This document shows positions 17,390-26,738 of a stretch of 64,000 bases of DNA, one piece after another. Origin of the DNA: Palsa-504 sp963835775. GTDB lineage: Bacteria; Actinomycetota; Actinomycetes; Streptosporangiales; Streptosporangiaceae. Under the pieces are notes generated by a model. That model was not told the origin of the DNA, made no database searches, and saw only the letters and a program-made list of their open reading frames with translations. Position 1 is the first letter of the stretch. Every line of letters begins with the position of its first letter. The stretch spans positions 310,001 to 374,000 of the forward strand of contig CAWIHB010000007.1 in assembly GCA_963835775.1 (NCBI GenBank), in the 5' to 3' direction. The position numbers were made by a program, and so were the translations under genes.

Positions 17390-17527
17390 CTAACGGTAAC
17401 CAAGGCTGCTTAGTCGCGCTTTCCGGTACACTTCAGGTGACGACGCGTCTGACGCTGACGAGATCGTATCGCATATGGCCGGGACGGCGAACGCCTTATC
17501 GAAATCGTCTGCTGAGAATTCACCCAT
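17390..17527 (-). CDS. 45-residue ORF sharing its N-terminus with the downstream glycosyltransferase
   Basis: Reads MGEFSADDFDKAFAVPAICD and on to a TAG at 17390-17392, eight bases before the GT2 start codon. Its first 11 codons match those of the GT2 gene (MPEFSAVDFDQ) at nine bases in ten, so this is a partial duplication of a gene start. It may be a relic, or a leader whose translation is coupled to the glycosyltransferase. Confidence 0.35.
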   Translation of the reverse strand: MGEFSADDFDKAFAVPAICDTISSASDASSPEVYRKARLSSLGYR

Positions 17528-17594
17528 GCCATCCGCAGGACTTCCGACATAGAGAGGTATTTCATGCAATGCCGGAGCCGCTCCTGCCGCACGG

Positions 17595-18599
17595 TCAAGG
17601 CGTGCTTTCAGGCCGCAGCCCGCCGCCTGCGGCTGGAGTACCAGCCAGGTCTTTCTGGTGCATTAGTAGGGTTTTCCGGCGGACTTCCAGCGGCGTGCCG
17701 GATTTCGCTGAGATCATGATAGCCACGTCGTTGGGGGGCATTTCCCGCACGAATTTGTCAGCCTCAGCGGTGTCGAGCGGCGTCCTCTTCCAGTAAGTGT
17801 GGCAAAGCATCGACCCCGTTTCGGTCACGTTAGCGCCCTCGCCGAGCACCTTGTCGACGAACATGCCGTAAAGGACGAACTCGGAGAAGTGCAGCTGCCC
17901 TGTGATCGCGTCGAGCCAGTGCCTGCCTGTCGTTTGCTGAATCCGTTCCTGCAGCGCGATGGCGATGCGCCGCTCCCAGACGTTGAACGGGCTGATGTAG
18001 TCCGGGTGCGGGGGAGGCGCTGGGGGCACGCCGAGGAGCTTGCAGGCAACGTCGCACCACACGAGGTGGCGCGGCATGCCGCTGCCTATCTCGTTGTCCC
18101 GCCGGTAAAAGCAGGTCCGGCCCCCTACGCGGAACGTCTCGGCCGACACCGGGCGTACCAGCAGGACGTCGGAGTCGGCCAGCAGCAGCAGGTCGACGTC
18201 GATCTCCGCCGCTACCTGCAACTTTATGACCTGCTGCATCACCCATCCGCGGACCGGTGGCCAGGGACGCCGCGTGTTCAGCCAGAAGTTTGCGCCCGGC
18301 ACAGGCCATACGTGCCGCGGCAGTACCTCGTCTACGGACAGCACCTCCGTGCGGGTGCCGCGCAGCCGGGAGAACAGCTTGACGTCTCTCCTGGGGGTAA
18401 TGATGTAGTGCCTGACCGCCGCGGGTGTGTTCCGGAGCACCGATTCGTTCAGGTCACTGCACAGTTCCAGGTCCGTAGCGTAACTCGGCGTTATGACCGC
18501 GAGGTCTGCGTCAGCCAATTGATCCCCCGAACTGTAGCTGCCGCCCGCCGGCTGCATTCCTGGCCTGCGGCCAAGACTCGCCGGCTGGGACTCGCCCAT
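17595..18599 (-). CDS. DUF6492-type glycosyltransferase-like protein
   Basis: The conserved part starts ADLAVITPSYATDLELC, continues with VRHYIITPRRDVKLF, carries the acidic DLLLLADSDVLLV (DxD-like metal site) and ends with a helical region around FSEFVLYGMFVDKV. This is the DUF6492 family, related to GT-A transferases and found in capsule loci. The open frame runs on to 19805, but beyond about 18700 it only reads a wzy relic and the back of a transposase, so I start at the ATG at 18599 (one at 18557 is also possible). No good ribosome site is visible, so expression may now depend on transcription through the relic. Confidence 0.65.
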   Translation of the reverse strand: MGESQPASLGRRPGMQPAGGSYSSGDQLADADLAVITPSYATDLELCSDLNESVLRNTPAAVRHYIITPRRDVKLFSRLRGTRTEVLSVDEVLPRHVWPVPGANFWLNTRRPWPPVRGWVMQQVIKLQVAAEIDVDLLLLADSDVLLVRPVSAETFRVGGRTCFYRRDNEIGSGMPRHLVWCDVACKLLGVPPAPPPHPDYISPFNVWERRIAIALQERIQQTTGRHWLDAITGQLHFSEFVLYGMFVDKVLGEGANVTETGSMLCHTYWKRTPLDTAEADKFVREMPPNDVAIMISAKSGTPLEVRRKTLLMHQKDLAGTPAAGGGLRPESTP

Positions 18600-18730
18600 G
18601 CTCGCCGCGGCCAGCCGGGGCAGCGCCAGCGAGTCGCCGTACGTTATCAGATAGTCACTGTACGTTATATCAGAGTCTTCGTACGGTTCACCAGCCGGGC
18701 TGCCCGCGGGCTCGCGGTGCCCGTCGGCAT

Positions 18731-18825
18731 CGATCGCAGTCGTGAGGTACTGGTTGTCAAGGATGTGCAACGTGGTGGGAAGATATGTGCCCCCGCCCCG
18801 CCCCAGCCACGGCGCCTGGGGGACC
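18731..18825 (-). pseudogene. O-antigen ligase relic, 3' fragment
   Basis: Read towards lower coordinates it codes QAPWLGRGGGTYLPTT then LHILDNQYLTTAI, the signature loop of Wzy/WaaL-type ligases; compare FIDNQYLTSLLETG in the gene at 8445-9782. Homology stops after about 30 residues. Joined to the fragment at 22873-23044 across the IS66-type element, removing one copy of the target duplication, the frame is continuous: YPYVEQLVPQAPWLGRG. Confidence 0.8.
18818..18825. repeat. Target site duplication of the IS66-type element, left copy
   Basis: GGGGGACC directly precedes the left end of the element; the same eight bases follow the right end at 22873-22880 (ten bases, CTGGGGGACC, are identical). 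Eight bp is the usual IS66 duplication. Confidence 0.85.
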
Positions 18826-18926
18826 GTAAGTCTTCGCAAATCCTGTGATGGGACTCTCGCTTCCACGTGTTCGTGAGCGGGGGGCGAGTTCTCGTGTTCT
18901 GGGCGTCTCCTCCGGGCTGATGGTGT

Positions 18927-20334
18927 TTGCTGTGGCTCGTGGCTGCGGTGGCCGGTGTTCTGGCGGGCGCGGGCGGTGCCGGGGCGCCGTCCGCGGGCGG
19001 AGCGTCGGCTGAGGAACTGCTGGCGCGGGCGCTGGAGGTCATCGAGCAGCAGTCGGCGCGGATCGAGCTGCAGTCGGCGCGGATCGGTGAGCTGGCCAGG
19101 GAGAACGCGGAACTGCGGGAGCAGAACGCGCAGCTGGTCCGGGTCAGCGAGGAGCTGCGGGAACTGGCCGGCGGGCAGGCGGCTCAGCTGGCCGAGGCGA
19201 ACGCCACGATCGCCGTGCTGCAGCGGATGGTGTTCGGCCGGTCGTCGGAGAGGTCCGGCCCGGCCCCGGACGGTGACGGTGACGGCGGCGGCGGGAAGCC
19301 GGGCAGCGGGCAGAAGAAGCAGGTGAAGCGCGGTCCGGGGGCGCGTTCGGGGCGGCGGGATTACTCGGGGCTGCCGCGGTTCGAGGTGTTCTGGGACTTC
19401 CCCGGCGGCGGGTACTGCTGCCCGGAGTGCGGGGAGCCGTTCAGCCTGCTGGGGGATCACTGGTCCGGGGAGCAGGTCGACTGGCAGGTGATTATCCGGC
19501 TGGTCGCGAACTGCCAGCGCCGTTACAAGAGAGAGTGCGGGTGCGAGGGGCCGGCGACGGTGACCGCGCCGGGGCCGCCGAAGGCGATCGGGAAGGGCCT
19601 GTTCACGAACGGGTTCACCGCGATGCTGCTGGTGGAGCGGTTCGAGGCGGGCCGGTAGGCGAACTCGCTGGTGAAAAGCCTGGCCCGGCAGGGAGCGGAG
19701 ATCTCGGCGGCCACGCTGGCCGGGACGGCCGCGCAGGCGGGGGCACTGCTGGCCCCGGTGGAGGACGCGATCGCGGCCCGGAACCGGGATTCGTGGCATC
19801 TTCACGCGGACGAGACGTCGTGGCGGGTGTTCTGCCCGGACGGCGGGGACGGCCGGTGAAGTTCTGGCTCTGGGTGTTCATCGGAGCGGACACGGTGTGC
19901 TTCGTGATGGACCCGACGCGGTCCGGGGAGGTCCTGGCCCGGCAAGCCGGGCTGGACAGGGAAACCGGGCAGCTCGTCCCGCACGAGGACGGCGGTCCGC
20001 GGCGGCTGGTCCTGTCCACTGATTTCTACGCGGTGTACGAGTCCGCGGGCAAGAAGGCCGGCGGCCTGGTCAATCTCTACTGCCTTGCGCATGTCAGAAG
20101 GCATTTCGTCCGGGCGGGCGACGCGAACCCAGCGCAGCTGCGGTACTGGGCGGAGCAGTGGCTGGACCGGTTCCGGGCCCTGTACCGCGCCCACGATGAG
20201 CTGGCCGCCGCCTGGCAGGAGAGCGCGGCACCTGCCTGCGGGCAGGCAGCAGCAGCCGCCGAACGGCTGGAGAAGGCATACGAGGCGTGGGATGACGCGG
20301 CCGGGGCGATCGATGCCGAGCGGAAGAAGCGAGT
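18927..20334 (+). pseudogene. IS66-type transposase TnpC, 5' part, broken
   Basis: The N-terminus has a leucine-zipper-like coiled coil (about residues 30-95), a CPECGEPF zinc-finger motif and the IS66 core. Three lesions are visible. An in-frame TAG at 19656 replaces what is probably a CAG codon (FEAGR stop ANSLVKSLARQG). A frameshift near 19850 moves the frame so that it continues VKFWLWVFIGADTVCF. The IS256-type element then cuts it at 20335, after AIDAERKKR. The remainder is at 22375-22781. The protein cannot be made intact. Confidence 0.8.
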
Positions 20335-20418
20335 GTGTCAGAAACTTTGTGTCAGGGAGTGATCACAGTGTAACTTACCGTGAGCCGCGAGGGCGGCGCG
20401 ACCCGAGGAAGGGCGAAG

Positions 20419-21780
20419 ATGACGACGATAGAGGACCTGGGCGGCGAAGTCGAGGACCGCCGTGAGGAATCTTCGGTGCATGGCGGCGGCGGGGGGCTGG
20501 TGCTGCCGCAGGGGGTGCTGGCGGATCTGGCAGAGCAGCTGGCGGCGCGGGCGCGGGCCGGGGAGAGCGCGCAGCTGACGGGGCCGGGCGGGCTGCTGAC
20601 CGGGCTGATCGGGCAGGTGCTGCAGGCGGGCCTGGCCGCCGAGCTCGGCGCGCACCTGGAGGCGGGCGAGGGGGAGAACCGGCGGAACGGGTCGAGCATC
20701 AAGACGCTGAACACCGAGGTGGGGCCGGTGCGGCTGGCGGTCCCGCGGGACCGCGACGGGACCTTCGAGCCGCTGCTGGTGCCCAAGCAGGCCCGCCGGT
20801 CCGGCGGCCTTGACTCGACTGTGATTTCGCTTTATGCGAAGGGGATGTCGGTGCGGGACATAGCCCGGCACGTGGAGCAGACCACGGGGGTGGAGATCTC
20901 GCACGACACGGTCTCACGGGTGACCGACGCGGCGCTGGAGGGGATGCGGGAGTGGATGTCGCGGCCGCTGGAGCCGTTTTACCCGGTTCTGTACGTCGAT
21001 GCGATGATGGCGCGGGTGCGGGACGGGTCGGCGGTGCGGAACAAGGCCGTGAACATCGCGGTCGGCATCGACCCCGATGGCTGCAAGCACGTGCTGGGCA
21101 TCTGGGTGGTGACGGCGGAGGGGTCCAAGGCGTGGGCGCAGGCGCTGGCGCAACTGCGCAACCGGGGCCTGGAGGAGGTGCTGTTCGTGTGCTGCGACGG
21201 GCTGACCGGGCTCGGCACGGAGATCACCGGCACCTGGCCGGGCGCCACCGTGCAGACCTGCACGGTGCACCTTATCCGCAAATCGCTGGGTTTCGCGTCT
21301 TACACCGACCGCAAGGAGATGGCGGCGGGCCTGAAGATGATCTACACCGCGTGCGATGCGGACGCGGCGCAGCTGGCGCTGCTGGAGTTCGCGGACTCGG
21401 CGATGGGCAGGAAGTACCCGGCCGCGGCGGGGGTGTGGGAGCGGGCCTGGGACCGGTTCATCCCGTTCCTGGAGTTCCCGCCCGCCCTGAGAAAGGTCCT
21501 GTACACGACAAATGCCATCGAGAGCTTTAACCGGGAAATGCGGAAAGTGCTCAAGACGCGCACTCAGTTCCCGAACGATGATGCGGTCGCCAAGACGCTG
21601 TGGCTGGCTATCGTGGACGCCGAGGACAAGCGCGCCGCCAGGCGCGCCAGGCAGGCCAGGCAGGCTGACCAGCGGGAAAGCGTCTCGCGGCTGATCGAGG
21701 GCCACATCACCCAGGGCTGGGCGCAGGCCTGGAGCGAGATGGCGGCCCGGTGGCCGGAACGGTTCGCCGGCCGCATGTGA
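20419..21780 (+). CDS. IS256-family transposase (mutator type), intact
   Basis: About 453 residues. The DDE residues are visible in VLYVDAMMARVRDG (first Asp), FVCCDGLTGL (second Asp) and TTNAIESFNREMRKVLKTR (Glu, with the family signature). CTVHLIRKSLGFASYTDRKE is the conserved insertion block of the group. I use the ATG at 20419, preceded by GAGGAAGGG; an ATG at 20380 is also in frame. No stop or frameshift is seen, so this element may still be able to move, unlike its host IS66-type element. Confidence 0.9.
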   Translation: MTTIEDLGGEVEDRREESSVHGGGGGLVLPQGVLADLAEQLAARARAGESAQLTGPGGLLTGLIGQVLQAGLAAELGAHLEAGEGENRRNGSSIKTLNTEVGPVRLAVPRDRDGTFEPLLVPKQARRSGGLDSTVISLYAKGMSVRDIARHVEQTTGVEISHDTVSRVTDAALEGMREWMSRPLEPFYPVLYVDAMMARVRDGSAVRNKAVNIAVGIDPDGCKHVLGIWVVTAEGSKAWAQALAQLRNRGLEEVLFVCCDGLTGLGTEITGTWPGATVQTCTVHLIRKSLGFASYTDRKEMAAGLKMIYTACDADAAQLALLEFADSAMGRKYPAAAGVWERAWDRFIPFLEFPPALRKVLYTTNAIESFNREMRKVLKTRTQFPNDDAVAKTLWLAIVDAEDKRAARRARQARQADQRESVSRLIEGHITQGWAQAWSEMAARWPERFAGRM

Positions 21781-21796
21781 AGACAGGGGGTGCGGG

Positions 21797-22051
21797 ATGC
21801 CGCTGCCGGGAAACGGGACGCCCGCAGGATCGGTCCCGCTCGACGCGCTCGATGCTGAGGAGATCGCTGACCTGCTGGCCGGCGCGGCCGCGATCGCCGG
21901 CGCCCTGGCCGGGCAGCCGGAGGCCGAGGCAGCCTGCGCGGAGCACGCGCCCGGCTGGGACGGCCTGGCCGACCTGCACTTCGCCCTGGCGATCGCCGCA
22001 GCCGGGCTGGACGAGGCCATCGAGGAGCACACCGGCCTCCTGCACCCCTGA
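21797..22051 (+). CDS. Small acidic protein carried by the IS256-type element
   Basis: An 84-residue Ala-rich acidic ORF (LDALDAEEIADLLAGAAAIA) that starts 16 bp after the transposase stop, behind an AGGGGG site. It lies inside the terminal repeats, so it moves with the element. IS256-type elements normally encode only a transposase. It resembles no family I know. Predicted helical; it could be a regulator of transposition or a captured host gene. Confidence 0.5.
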   Translation: MPLPGNGTPAGSVPLDALDAEEIADLLAGAAAIAGALAGQPEAEAACAEHAPGWDGLADLHFALAIAAAGLDEAIEEHTGLLHP

Positions 22052-22374
22052 ACCGCGGCGCTGCCCGCCTGCACCTTGAAAAATAAACAGGCAAAGCCTC
22101 CGAAAATGCGTGACGGCATGGTCACCGTCTGCTATGTTTAATGACAGACGGGAAAGCCGCCACGCGATCCGCGCAGGATCAGGCAGCGGATGTCCCGGAA
22201 CCGCCAGGGAAATACGAACACGCAGTATCCAGCCCAGGCGGGGCAGGGTATGCCGGGTTCCGGGAAACCGGAGAATAAACCGGGCAATAGAATTCCAGAT
22301 AGTGCGAGATGAAGGTTCCGGATAAGCATCCGGAACCGGATGGTGAAAAGACCCGCGCACAAAGAATCTGACAC
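22052..22374. other. Right end of the IS256-type element, non-coding
   Basis: About 320 bp between the small ORF and the right terminal repeat. It is richer in A/T than the transposase gene and contains no plausible ORF. Short direct repeats of ccgga/cggaa are frequent around 22260-22345. Confidence 0.4.
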
Positions 22375-22781
22375 TCTCGAAGAAGCAGGAACAGGCGCCC
22401 GGCCTGCAGGAGCCGGCGAAGAAGGCGCTCGCGACCCTGGGCCGCGAATGGGACGGCATTATCGCCCACCGGGACTACCCGATGATCAGCATCGATAACA
22501 ATATCGCCGAGAGGGCGATCCGCGGCCCGGTCGTGACCAGGAAGAACGCCGGCGGCTCCCATAACGGGAACACCGCCCGGAACGCGGCCCGGATGTTCAC
22601 GATCACCGCGACCGTGAGGATGGCCGGGCTGAACACCCTCACCTGGCTCACCGCCTACCTGGACGAATGCGGCCGCCACGGCGGAAAACCGCTGACCGGC
22701 AAGGCGCTGGAAAGGTTCCTCCCCTGGACCGCGAGCCCGGAAGACCTCCGCACCTGGGCCCAGCCCCCGCCATCCGGATAA
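22375..22781 (+). pseudogene. IS66-type transposase TnpC, 3' part
   Basis: Begins directly after the IS256-type terminal repeat and codes LGREWDGIIAHRDYPMISID, then NNIAERAIRGPVVTRKNAGG with the conserved N-x-x-E-R-A-I-R motif that holds the catalytic Glu, and a C-terminal IS66 domain to the stop at 22779. It is the downstream half of the gene at 18927-20334. Confidence 0.85.
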
Positions 22782-22872
22782 AACCCGCGTGAGATAACAC
22801 CGTCACCGGCGTCGTGGCCGCAGGCCGCCCCGCCGGCTGATTGCATGCCCTCTCACAGGACTTCGAAGATCT

Positions 22873-23044
22873 GGGGGACCAGCTGCTCGACATACGGATA
22901 GTTCTTCGTCCGGTGCGCGACCGAGGGATCAGAATGCGCCGCCAGGAAAAAGGAAACAAGCGTCCCGATCAGGTCAGGGACGACGACGAAGACCACCCCA
23001 GCGTCACCGGGCAACCGAGAAAACCTGCAGCAACCGCACCGCAT
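22873..23044 (-). pseudogene. O-antigen ligase relic, 5' fragment
   Basis: Reads VVFVVVPDLIGTLVSFFLAA then HSDPSVAHRTKNYPYVEQLV up to the target duplication, which is the periplasmic-loop approach of Wzy/WaaL proteins. The earlier part of the gene is missing; the flippase gene ends only 170 bp away. Together with 18731-18825 it is an internal piece of an originally 400-plus-residue protein, so the gene was already truncated or lost its ends later. Confidence 0.75.
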
Positions 23045-23210
23045 GCGAAGGTCTCGCCGCGATCCGGGACATGGGAATCTCCGCGCTGCGCGCTATCATC
23101 CCCGGCGCAACCGGCATATCGCCATTCGCCACACCTAACCGCACCCTAACCTCTCCCCCGGCGCGGACTTAACTTATTCAAGACGCCCAACCCGCGCAGT
23201 CGGATTACTG

Positions 23211-24806
23211 CTAATACGCCGTGCGCCGCCGCCTGCGCGCCGCATGCCGCGGCGGCGGCCCGGTCGGCACCCCCAGCGCGCGGCCGCCTCTGTGATAAGT
23301 CCGCAAAATCCTCCGCACCCGCGGATGCATCGCCCGCCCTCGCACAACTAGCAAAATCAACTGCGGAGCCGTCACCACCACATAAAAAGAGCCGCCCGCC
23401 GCCAGCCCTGCCACCAGCTGAACCAGCGGGCTCGCAAACCGGGAAGCCGTGAGCCAGGCAAGGCAGGCCGCTGCCGCCGCGGCCGCAAGAGGCGGGAAAG
23501 CAGCCTTCGCTAGCAGGCCGACCCGCACACCGGTGGCACGGTTCAATGCAATGAGATAACAGGGCAGCACGATCGGCCCGATGATGACGATGTGCGCGAT
23601 TGCTGCCCCCACGATGCCGTCCTTGCGCACCCCTATCGTCATAGCGGGAACAAGTCCGGCAAGCCATATCAATTGAACCGTGAGCACGAATTTCGACCGG
23701 CCAAGTGCCGCAAGCATGTTCGAGAACAGCACCCCTGCTACAGAAATTAGCCCGTAACACGCCAAGATCGATAGCACAACGGCGGCGTCCGCCCAGCGCC
23801 CCCCGTAAAGCGTCAGGACGATCGGGCGCGAAAGAACCATCACCATTGTGCACATGGGCGCCGCGATCAGCATCACAACACGCACGCCATCGGCCATCGC
23901 TCCGCCGAGCCTGGCAGCGTCGTGTTTGACTCGCGAGAACGCCGTCATTGACACGGAGTTAAGCATGCCCACTAGCAGGGTGGATGACCAGGAAGCTGCG
24001 TTAAAGGCCAGGACATACGTGCCAAGCAGCACAGGGCCAATAAGGCGCCCGATAAGCGCGTAATCTACATTCTGCAGGATGTAGCCGACGAAATTTGCAC
24101 AGGCGAGCGGCACGCCGAACTTGTACAGCACAGCAAGCGCGCCCCGCGTCATTCCCGGCAGGTAGAGCTTCGGGGCCGAGAGCAAAACCACCACGCACGA
24201 TACCCCCTGCCCCGCGACCCTGGACCAGGCAAAGGCCATCGCCCCGCTCCCGTGCTTAGCGAGGAACAGCAGGACCGCCACCGAGGGAACGAAGCTCAGC
24301 GCACTAGCCAGGAACAGCTTTCCCTGCTTGAAATCCCGCGTGCACTGGGCTGCGGGAACAGCGGACACGCCCCAGAACACCATGACGAGACCCATGACCT
24401 GCACCGGGCGCGCGGCGTCCCGGGAGCCGAGGCCAGCGGCGATCGGTCCGGCGAACTTGTAGAGAACACCGGCCATTATCAGGCTCGATGCCAGGGACGC
24501 CGACCACAGGGTCGGCGCCAGGGCATCAACATCGAGGTCGGCTCGCGCCAGGCACGATGTCACGCCGAACTCGCCAAGAGCGGTCACGATGGTGAAGACC
24601 GTCGTGGCTACCGCGAAGACGCCGAAATCATGCGGACTGAGGAGACGGGCCACAATTGCGGTGACCCCAATACCCGACAGCCGCAGGAATATCGCGCCCG
24701 AAAAACTCCAGATAGCACCGCTGCGCACATTTGCGGACAGCGACCGCGGTGTCTTATGACCGGCCTGACGCAACCGAGCTATCGTCGCGCTAGGCGCAGC
24801 AGTCAT
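23211..24806 (-). CDS. Wzx-type flippase (MOP superfamily polysaccharide exporter)
   Basis: About 531 residues with some 12-14 membrane helices. SGAIWSFSGAIFLRLSGIGV near the start, ARLLSPHDFGVFAVATTVFT and FGVPLACANFVGYILQNVDY are typical of the Wzx/RfbX group that flips undecaprenyl-linked repeat units across the membrane. The tail is basic and cytoplasmic. I choose the ATG at 24806 (MTAAPSATIARL); the 64 extra codons upstream look non-coding and include several rare codons. It is the only flippase in the window, so it serves the whole locus. Confidence 0.85.
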   Translation of the reverse strand: MTAAPSATIARLRQAGHKTPRSLSANVRSGAIWSFSGAIFLRLSGIGVTAIVARLLSPHDFGVFAVATTVFTIVTALGEFGVTSCLARADLDVDALAPTLWSASLASSLIMAGVLYKFAGPIAAGLGSRDAARPVQVMGLVMVFWGVSAVPAAQCTRDFKQGKLFLASALSFVPSVAVLLFLAKHGSGAMAFAWSRVAGQGVSCVVVLLSAPKLYLPGMTRGALAVLYKFGVPLACANFVGYILQNVDYALIGRLIGPVLLGTYVLAFNAASWSSTLLVGMLNSVSMTAFSRVKHDAARLGGAMADGVRVVMLIAAPMCTMVMVLSRPIVLTLYGGRWADAAVVLSILACYGLISVAGVLFSNMLAALGRSKFVLTVQLIWLAGLVPAMTIGVRKDGIVGAAIAHIVIIGPIVLPCYLIALNRATGVRVGLLAKAAFPPLAAAAAAACLAWLTASRFASPLVQLVAGLAAGGSFYVVVTAPQLILLVVRGRAMHPRVRRILRTYHRGGRALGVPTGPPPRHAARRRRRTAY

Positions 24807-25310
24807 AGCCGAGACCCGCAAGACGACAGGATCTCTGACCACGCCGGAATCGGGCGCCGACACCCGACGCCGCGCAGCCATCCGGTGATCCCGTGCGGCA
24901 TGCAACCCCCCGTGGATTGGCCAGCCTAGCCGCTGTTGACCCGCGGTATTGCGAGCCGCGGCAACACATGCGCGTTTCAGGATACCGCCTCGCGACAACG
25001 GCCGTGGGATGCGTGTCTACAACCTGCGCAATACCGCACCACCACCGCATTCCGCATAAAACTGGGTAAGTCAGGAACACGCCGGATCCCTTGTTATGCG
25101 AGTCCGTCAAGTAGATTCATGAAACACTCTCAGTCTGCAGAGATCTACGCTATCCTCAGTGGAGGATTACGATTTTGCTTACAACAATCAGGCGATCTGC
25201 ACCCAGTCGTCCCAACGACCACCTAGCACGCAGCGGCTTGATGAAAAGGGTAGCAGCTCATCGGGTTAGTCCTTTGATGCTTCTGCGATAGAATAAGGCG
25301 AGGATTTATC
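24807..25310. other. Intergenic region with falling G+C
   Basis: About 500 bp between divergent genes. The right half (25050-25310) is clearly poorer in G+C and must hold the promoter of the lipoprotein gene. I see no small ORF with a ribosome site and no hairpin of note. Confidence 0.4.
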
Positions 25311-26738
25311 TTGAGATTCTTCCGGACAATAAGTCTAGCAGCGGGGGGGACCTGCATTCTTGCCGTTTTCGCCACGGCGAGCTGCACGAGCCACACTGGG
25401 GCCAGTTTGCCACCTGGCGTCACATTGCATGAGATCGACGGCGGACCTGATTACTTTGCTGACCTAAGTCATAAGAGCGCTTGGATGGATGATCACATTC
25501 TACTAGGAGCATGGCTTGAGCAGCCTCTCAGCGCGGCGGAGGTCGCTTACGATCGCGCCACAGGTGATAATATCTATTGGAACGTCGCCGGTTTGGGCGA
25601 TATTTGCCATGGAACCGCATGCGTTACAAGTCTTAAAACCATCCGAAACGGCGGCATGCATGTATCGGCGCCTGGCGCGGTTGGGGACAGTGGTTCGGGA
25701 AGCGTGGCCTATGAAGGGGCCGACGAAGCAGACATGGAATATGGCCCGGGGTGGGATGCCTGGAACAGGGCTGACAATAAGTGTCTCCCGGCGCACGGCA
25801 AGTGCGGCTATACGGTAGCTCGCTGGTATTTTACCGGCCAGCCCGCCTACCTCGGAGCTCCCGGCTATCAAACTCAAGGCTCTGTTATAGAGCAAGGTTA
25901 CGGGAAAGGTATACTTTTCTGGGAAACCGCTAAACAAGCGGCGGAGTTCTTGAGGTTCAGCGATATCCTTTCGGCAGACAGCTACTGGATGACGGATAAG
26001 TCCCTAGACCTAGCGTCGGTGGGTGGCTGTGCACTCTTTCCAAAAAGCCCAGCGATCTGCCGCGATGGCTCCGGATCAGGCCTTACAACCGCGCAGCGCC
26101 AACTTCCGGCGAATTATGCCTACAATGTAACTAAACTTGAGCAGCTACAGTCAATGAACGGCCCTTCAAAGCCAGTCGTAGTTGACGTTGAAACCGGGTG
26201 TCCCTTCCTGCATAGTGAAGCCTGTACGGTTCCTAGTGCCACGACAGCGGCAGCATGGCATGCTCTCATCGCAGGGGCGCGCGGCATTCTCTGGTTCCAG
26301 CATAACTTCGGTGGTCCGTGCATAGATTTCCGTACCATTATAGATGGCTCTAATAGGGCCAGCAGTAAGTACAACTGCCAACAGACCCCTGGTATTACGC
26401 TACACGACATGGTCGTTGCACTTGCCAAGTTTAATTCTGAGGTGAACCGCCTGTCACCCGTGCTCCTTTCACCATTTGCTGACGGCTATGCAAGTTCGGC
26501 AGGCGATGTTAGCTACATGGCTAAGTATGCTGACGGGAGCTTCTATATTTTTGCGGCATCCGGAAAACCTGGTATACCGCCACCAGGCAATCAGAGAGTG
26601 AGCTTCTCTATAGCTGGCGCGCACAATTGCCAAGTGAACGTGATTAGCGAAAACCGTAATATCCCAGTCGTCAACGGAAAATTTAGCGACATATTTGGCA
26701 ATGCCGATAGTGTTCATATTTATCGGGTGAATTGCTAG
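25311..26738 (+). CDS. Secreted lipoprotein, glycosidase-like, unknown specificity
   Basis: A 475-residue protein with a lipoprotein signal: basic MRFFR, a hydrophobic run and FATASC as lipobox. The start is a TTG at 25311 with GCGAGG nine bases upstream. The body contains PVVVDVETGCPF, WHALIAGARGILWFQHNFGG and a C-terminal beta-sandwich-like region with many paired cysteines. This layout suggests a TIM-barrel hydrolase acting on the exported glycan, but no catalytic pair can be fixed. Codons ending in A or T are far more common than in neighbouring genes, a sign of recent transfer. It stands alone on the plus strand between minus-strand glycosyltransferases. Confidence 0.55.
   Translation: MRFFRTISLAAGGTCILAVFATASCTSHTGASLPPGVTLHEIDGGPDYFADLSHKSAWMDDHILLGAWLEQPLSAAEVAYDRATGDNIYWNVAGLGDICHGTACVTSLKTIRNGGMHVSAPGAVGDSGSGSVAYEGADEADMEYGPGWDAWNRADNKCLPAHGKCGYTVARWYFTGQPAYLGAPGYQTQGSVIEQGYGKGILFWETAKQAAEFLRFSDILSADSYWMTDKSLDLASVGGCALFPKSPAICRDGSGSGLTTAQRQLPANYAYNVTKLEQLQSMNGPSKPVVVDVETGCPFLHSEACTVPSATTAAAWHALIAGARGILWFQHNFGGPCIDFRTIIDGSNRASSKYNCQQTPGITLHDMVVALAKFNSEVNRLSPVLLSPFADGYASSAGDVSYMAKYADGSFYIFAASGKPGIPPPGNQRVSFSIAGAHNCQVNVISENRNIPVVNGKFSDIFGNADSVHIYRVNC

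Larger units (their letters stand above)
20335..22374 (+). mobile_element. IS256-type insertion sequence nested in the IS66-type element
   Basis: The terminal repeats GTGTCAGAAACTTTGTG (left) and the complement of 22358-22374, GTGTCAGATTCTTTGTG, match at all but two bases. It carries an intact transposase and a small extra ORF. At about 2.0 kb it is longer than usual for the family (about 1.3-1.5 kb); the extra length lies to the right of the transposase. No target duplication is evident. Confidence 0.85.
18826..22872 (+). mobile_element. IS66-type insertion sequence, split by an IS256-type element
   Basis: The left end reads GTAAGTCTTCGCAAATCCTG, and the right end, in complement, reads AGATCTTCGAAGTCCTGTGA. 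These are imperfect inverted repeats sharing TCTTCG and TCCTGTGA. It carries a tnpC-type transposase only (no tnpA or tnpB), and the IS256-type element 20335-22374 lies inside that gene. It inserted in an O-antigen ligase gene. Confidence 0.8.

Noticed and set aside
18600..19805. N-terminal extension of the DUF6492 gene
   Set aside because: The frame reads through the wzy relic and the complement of the IS66-type transposase; the conserved domain starts after 18600.
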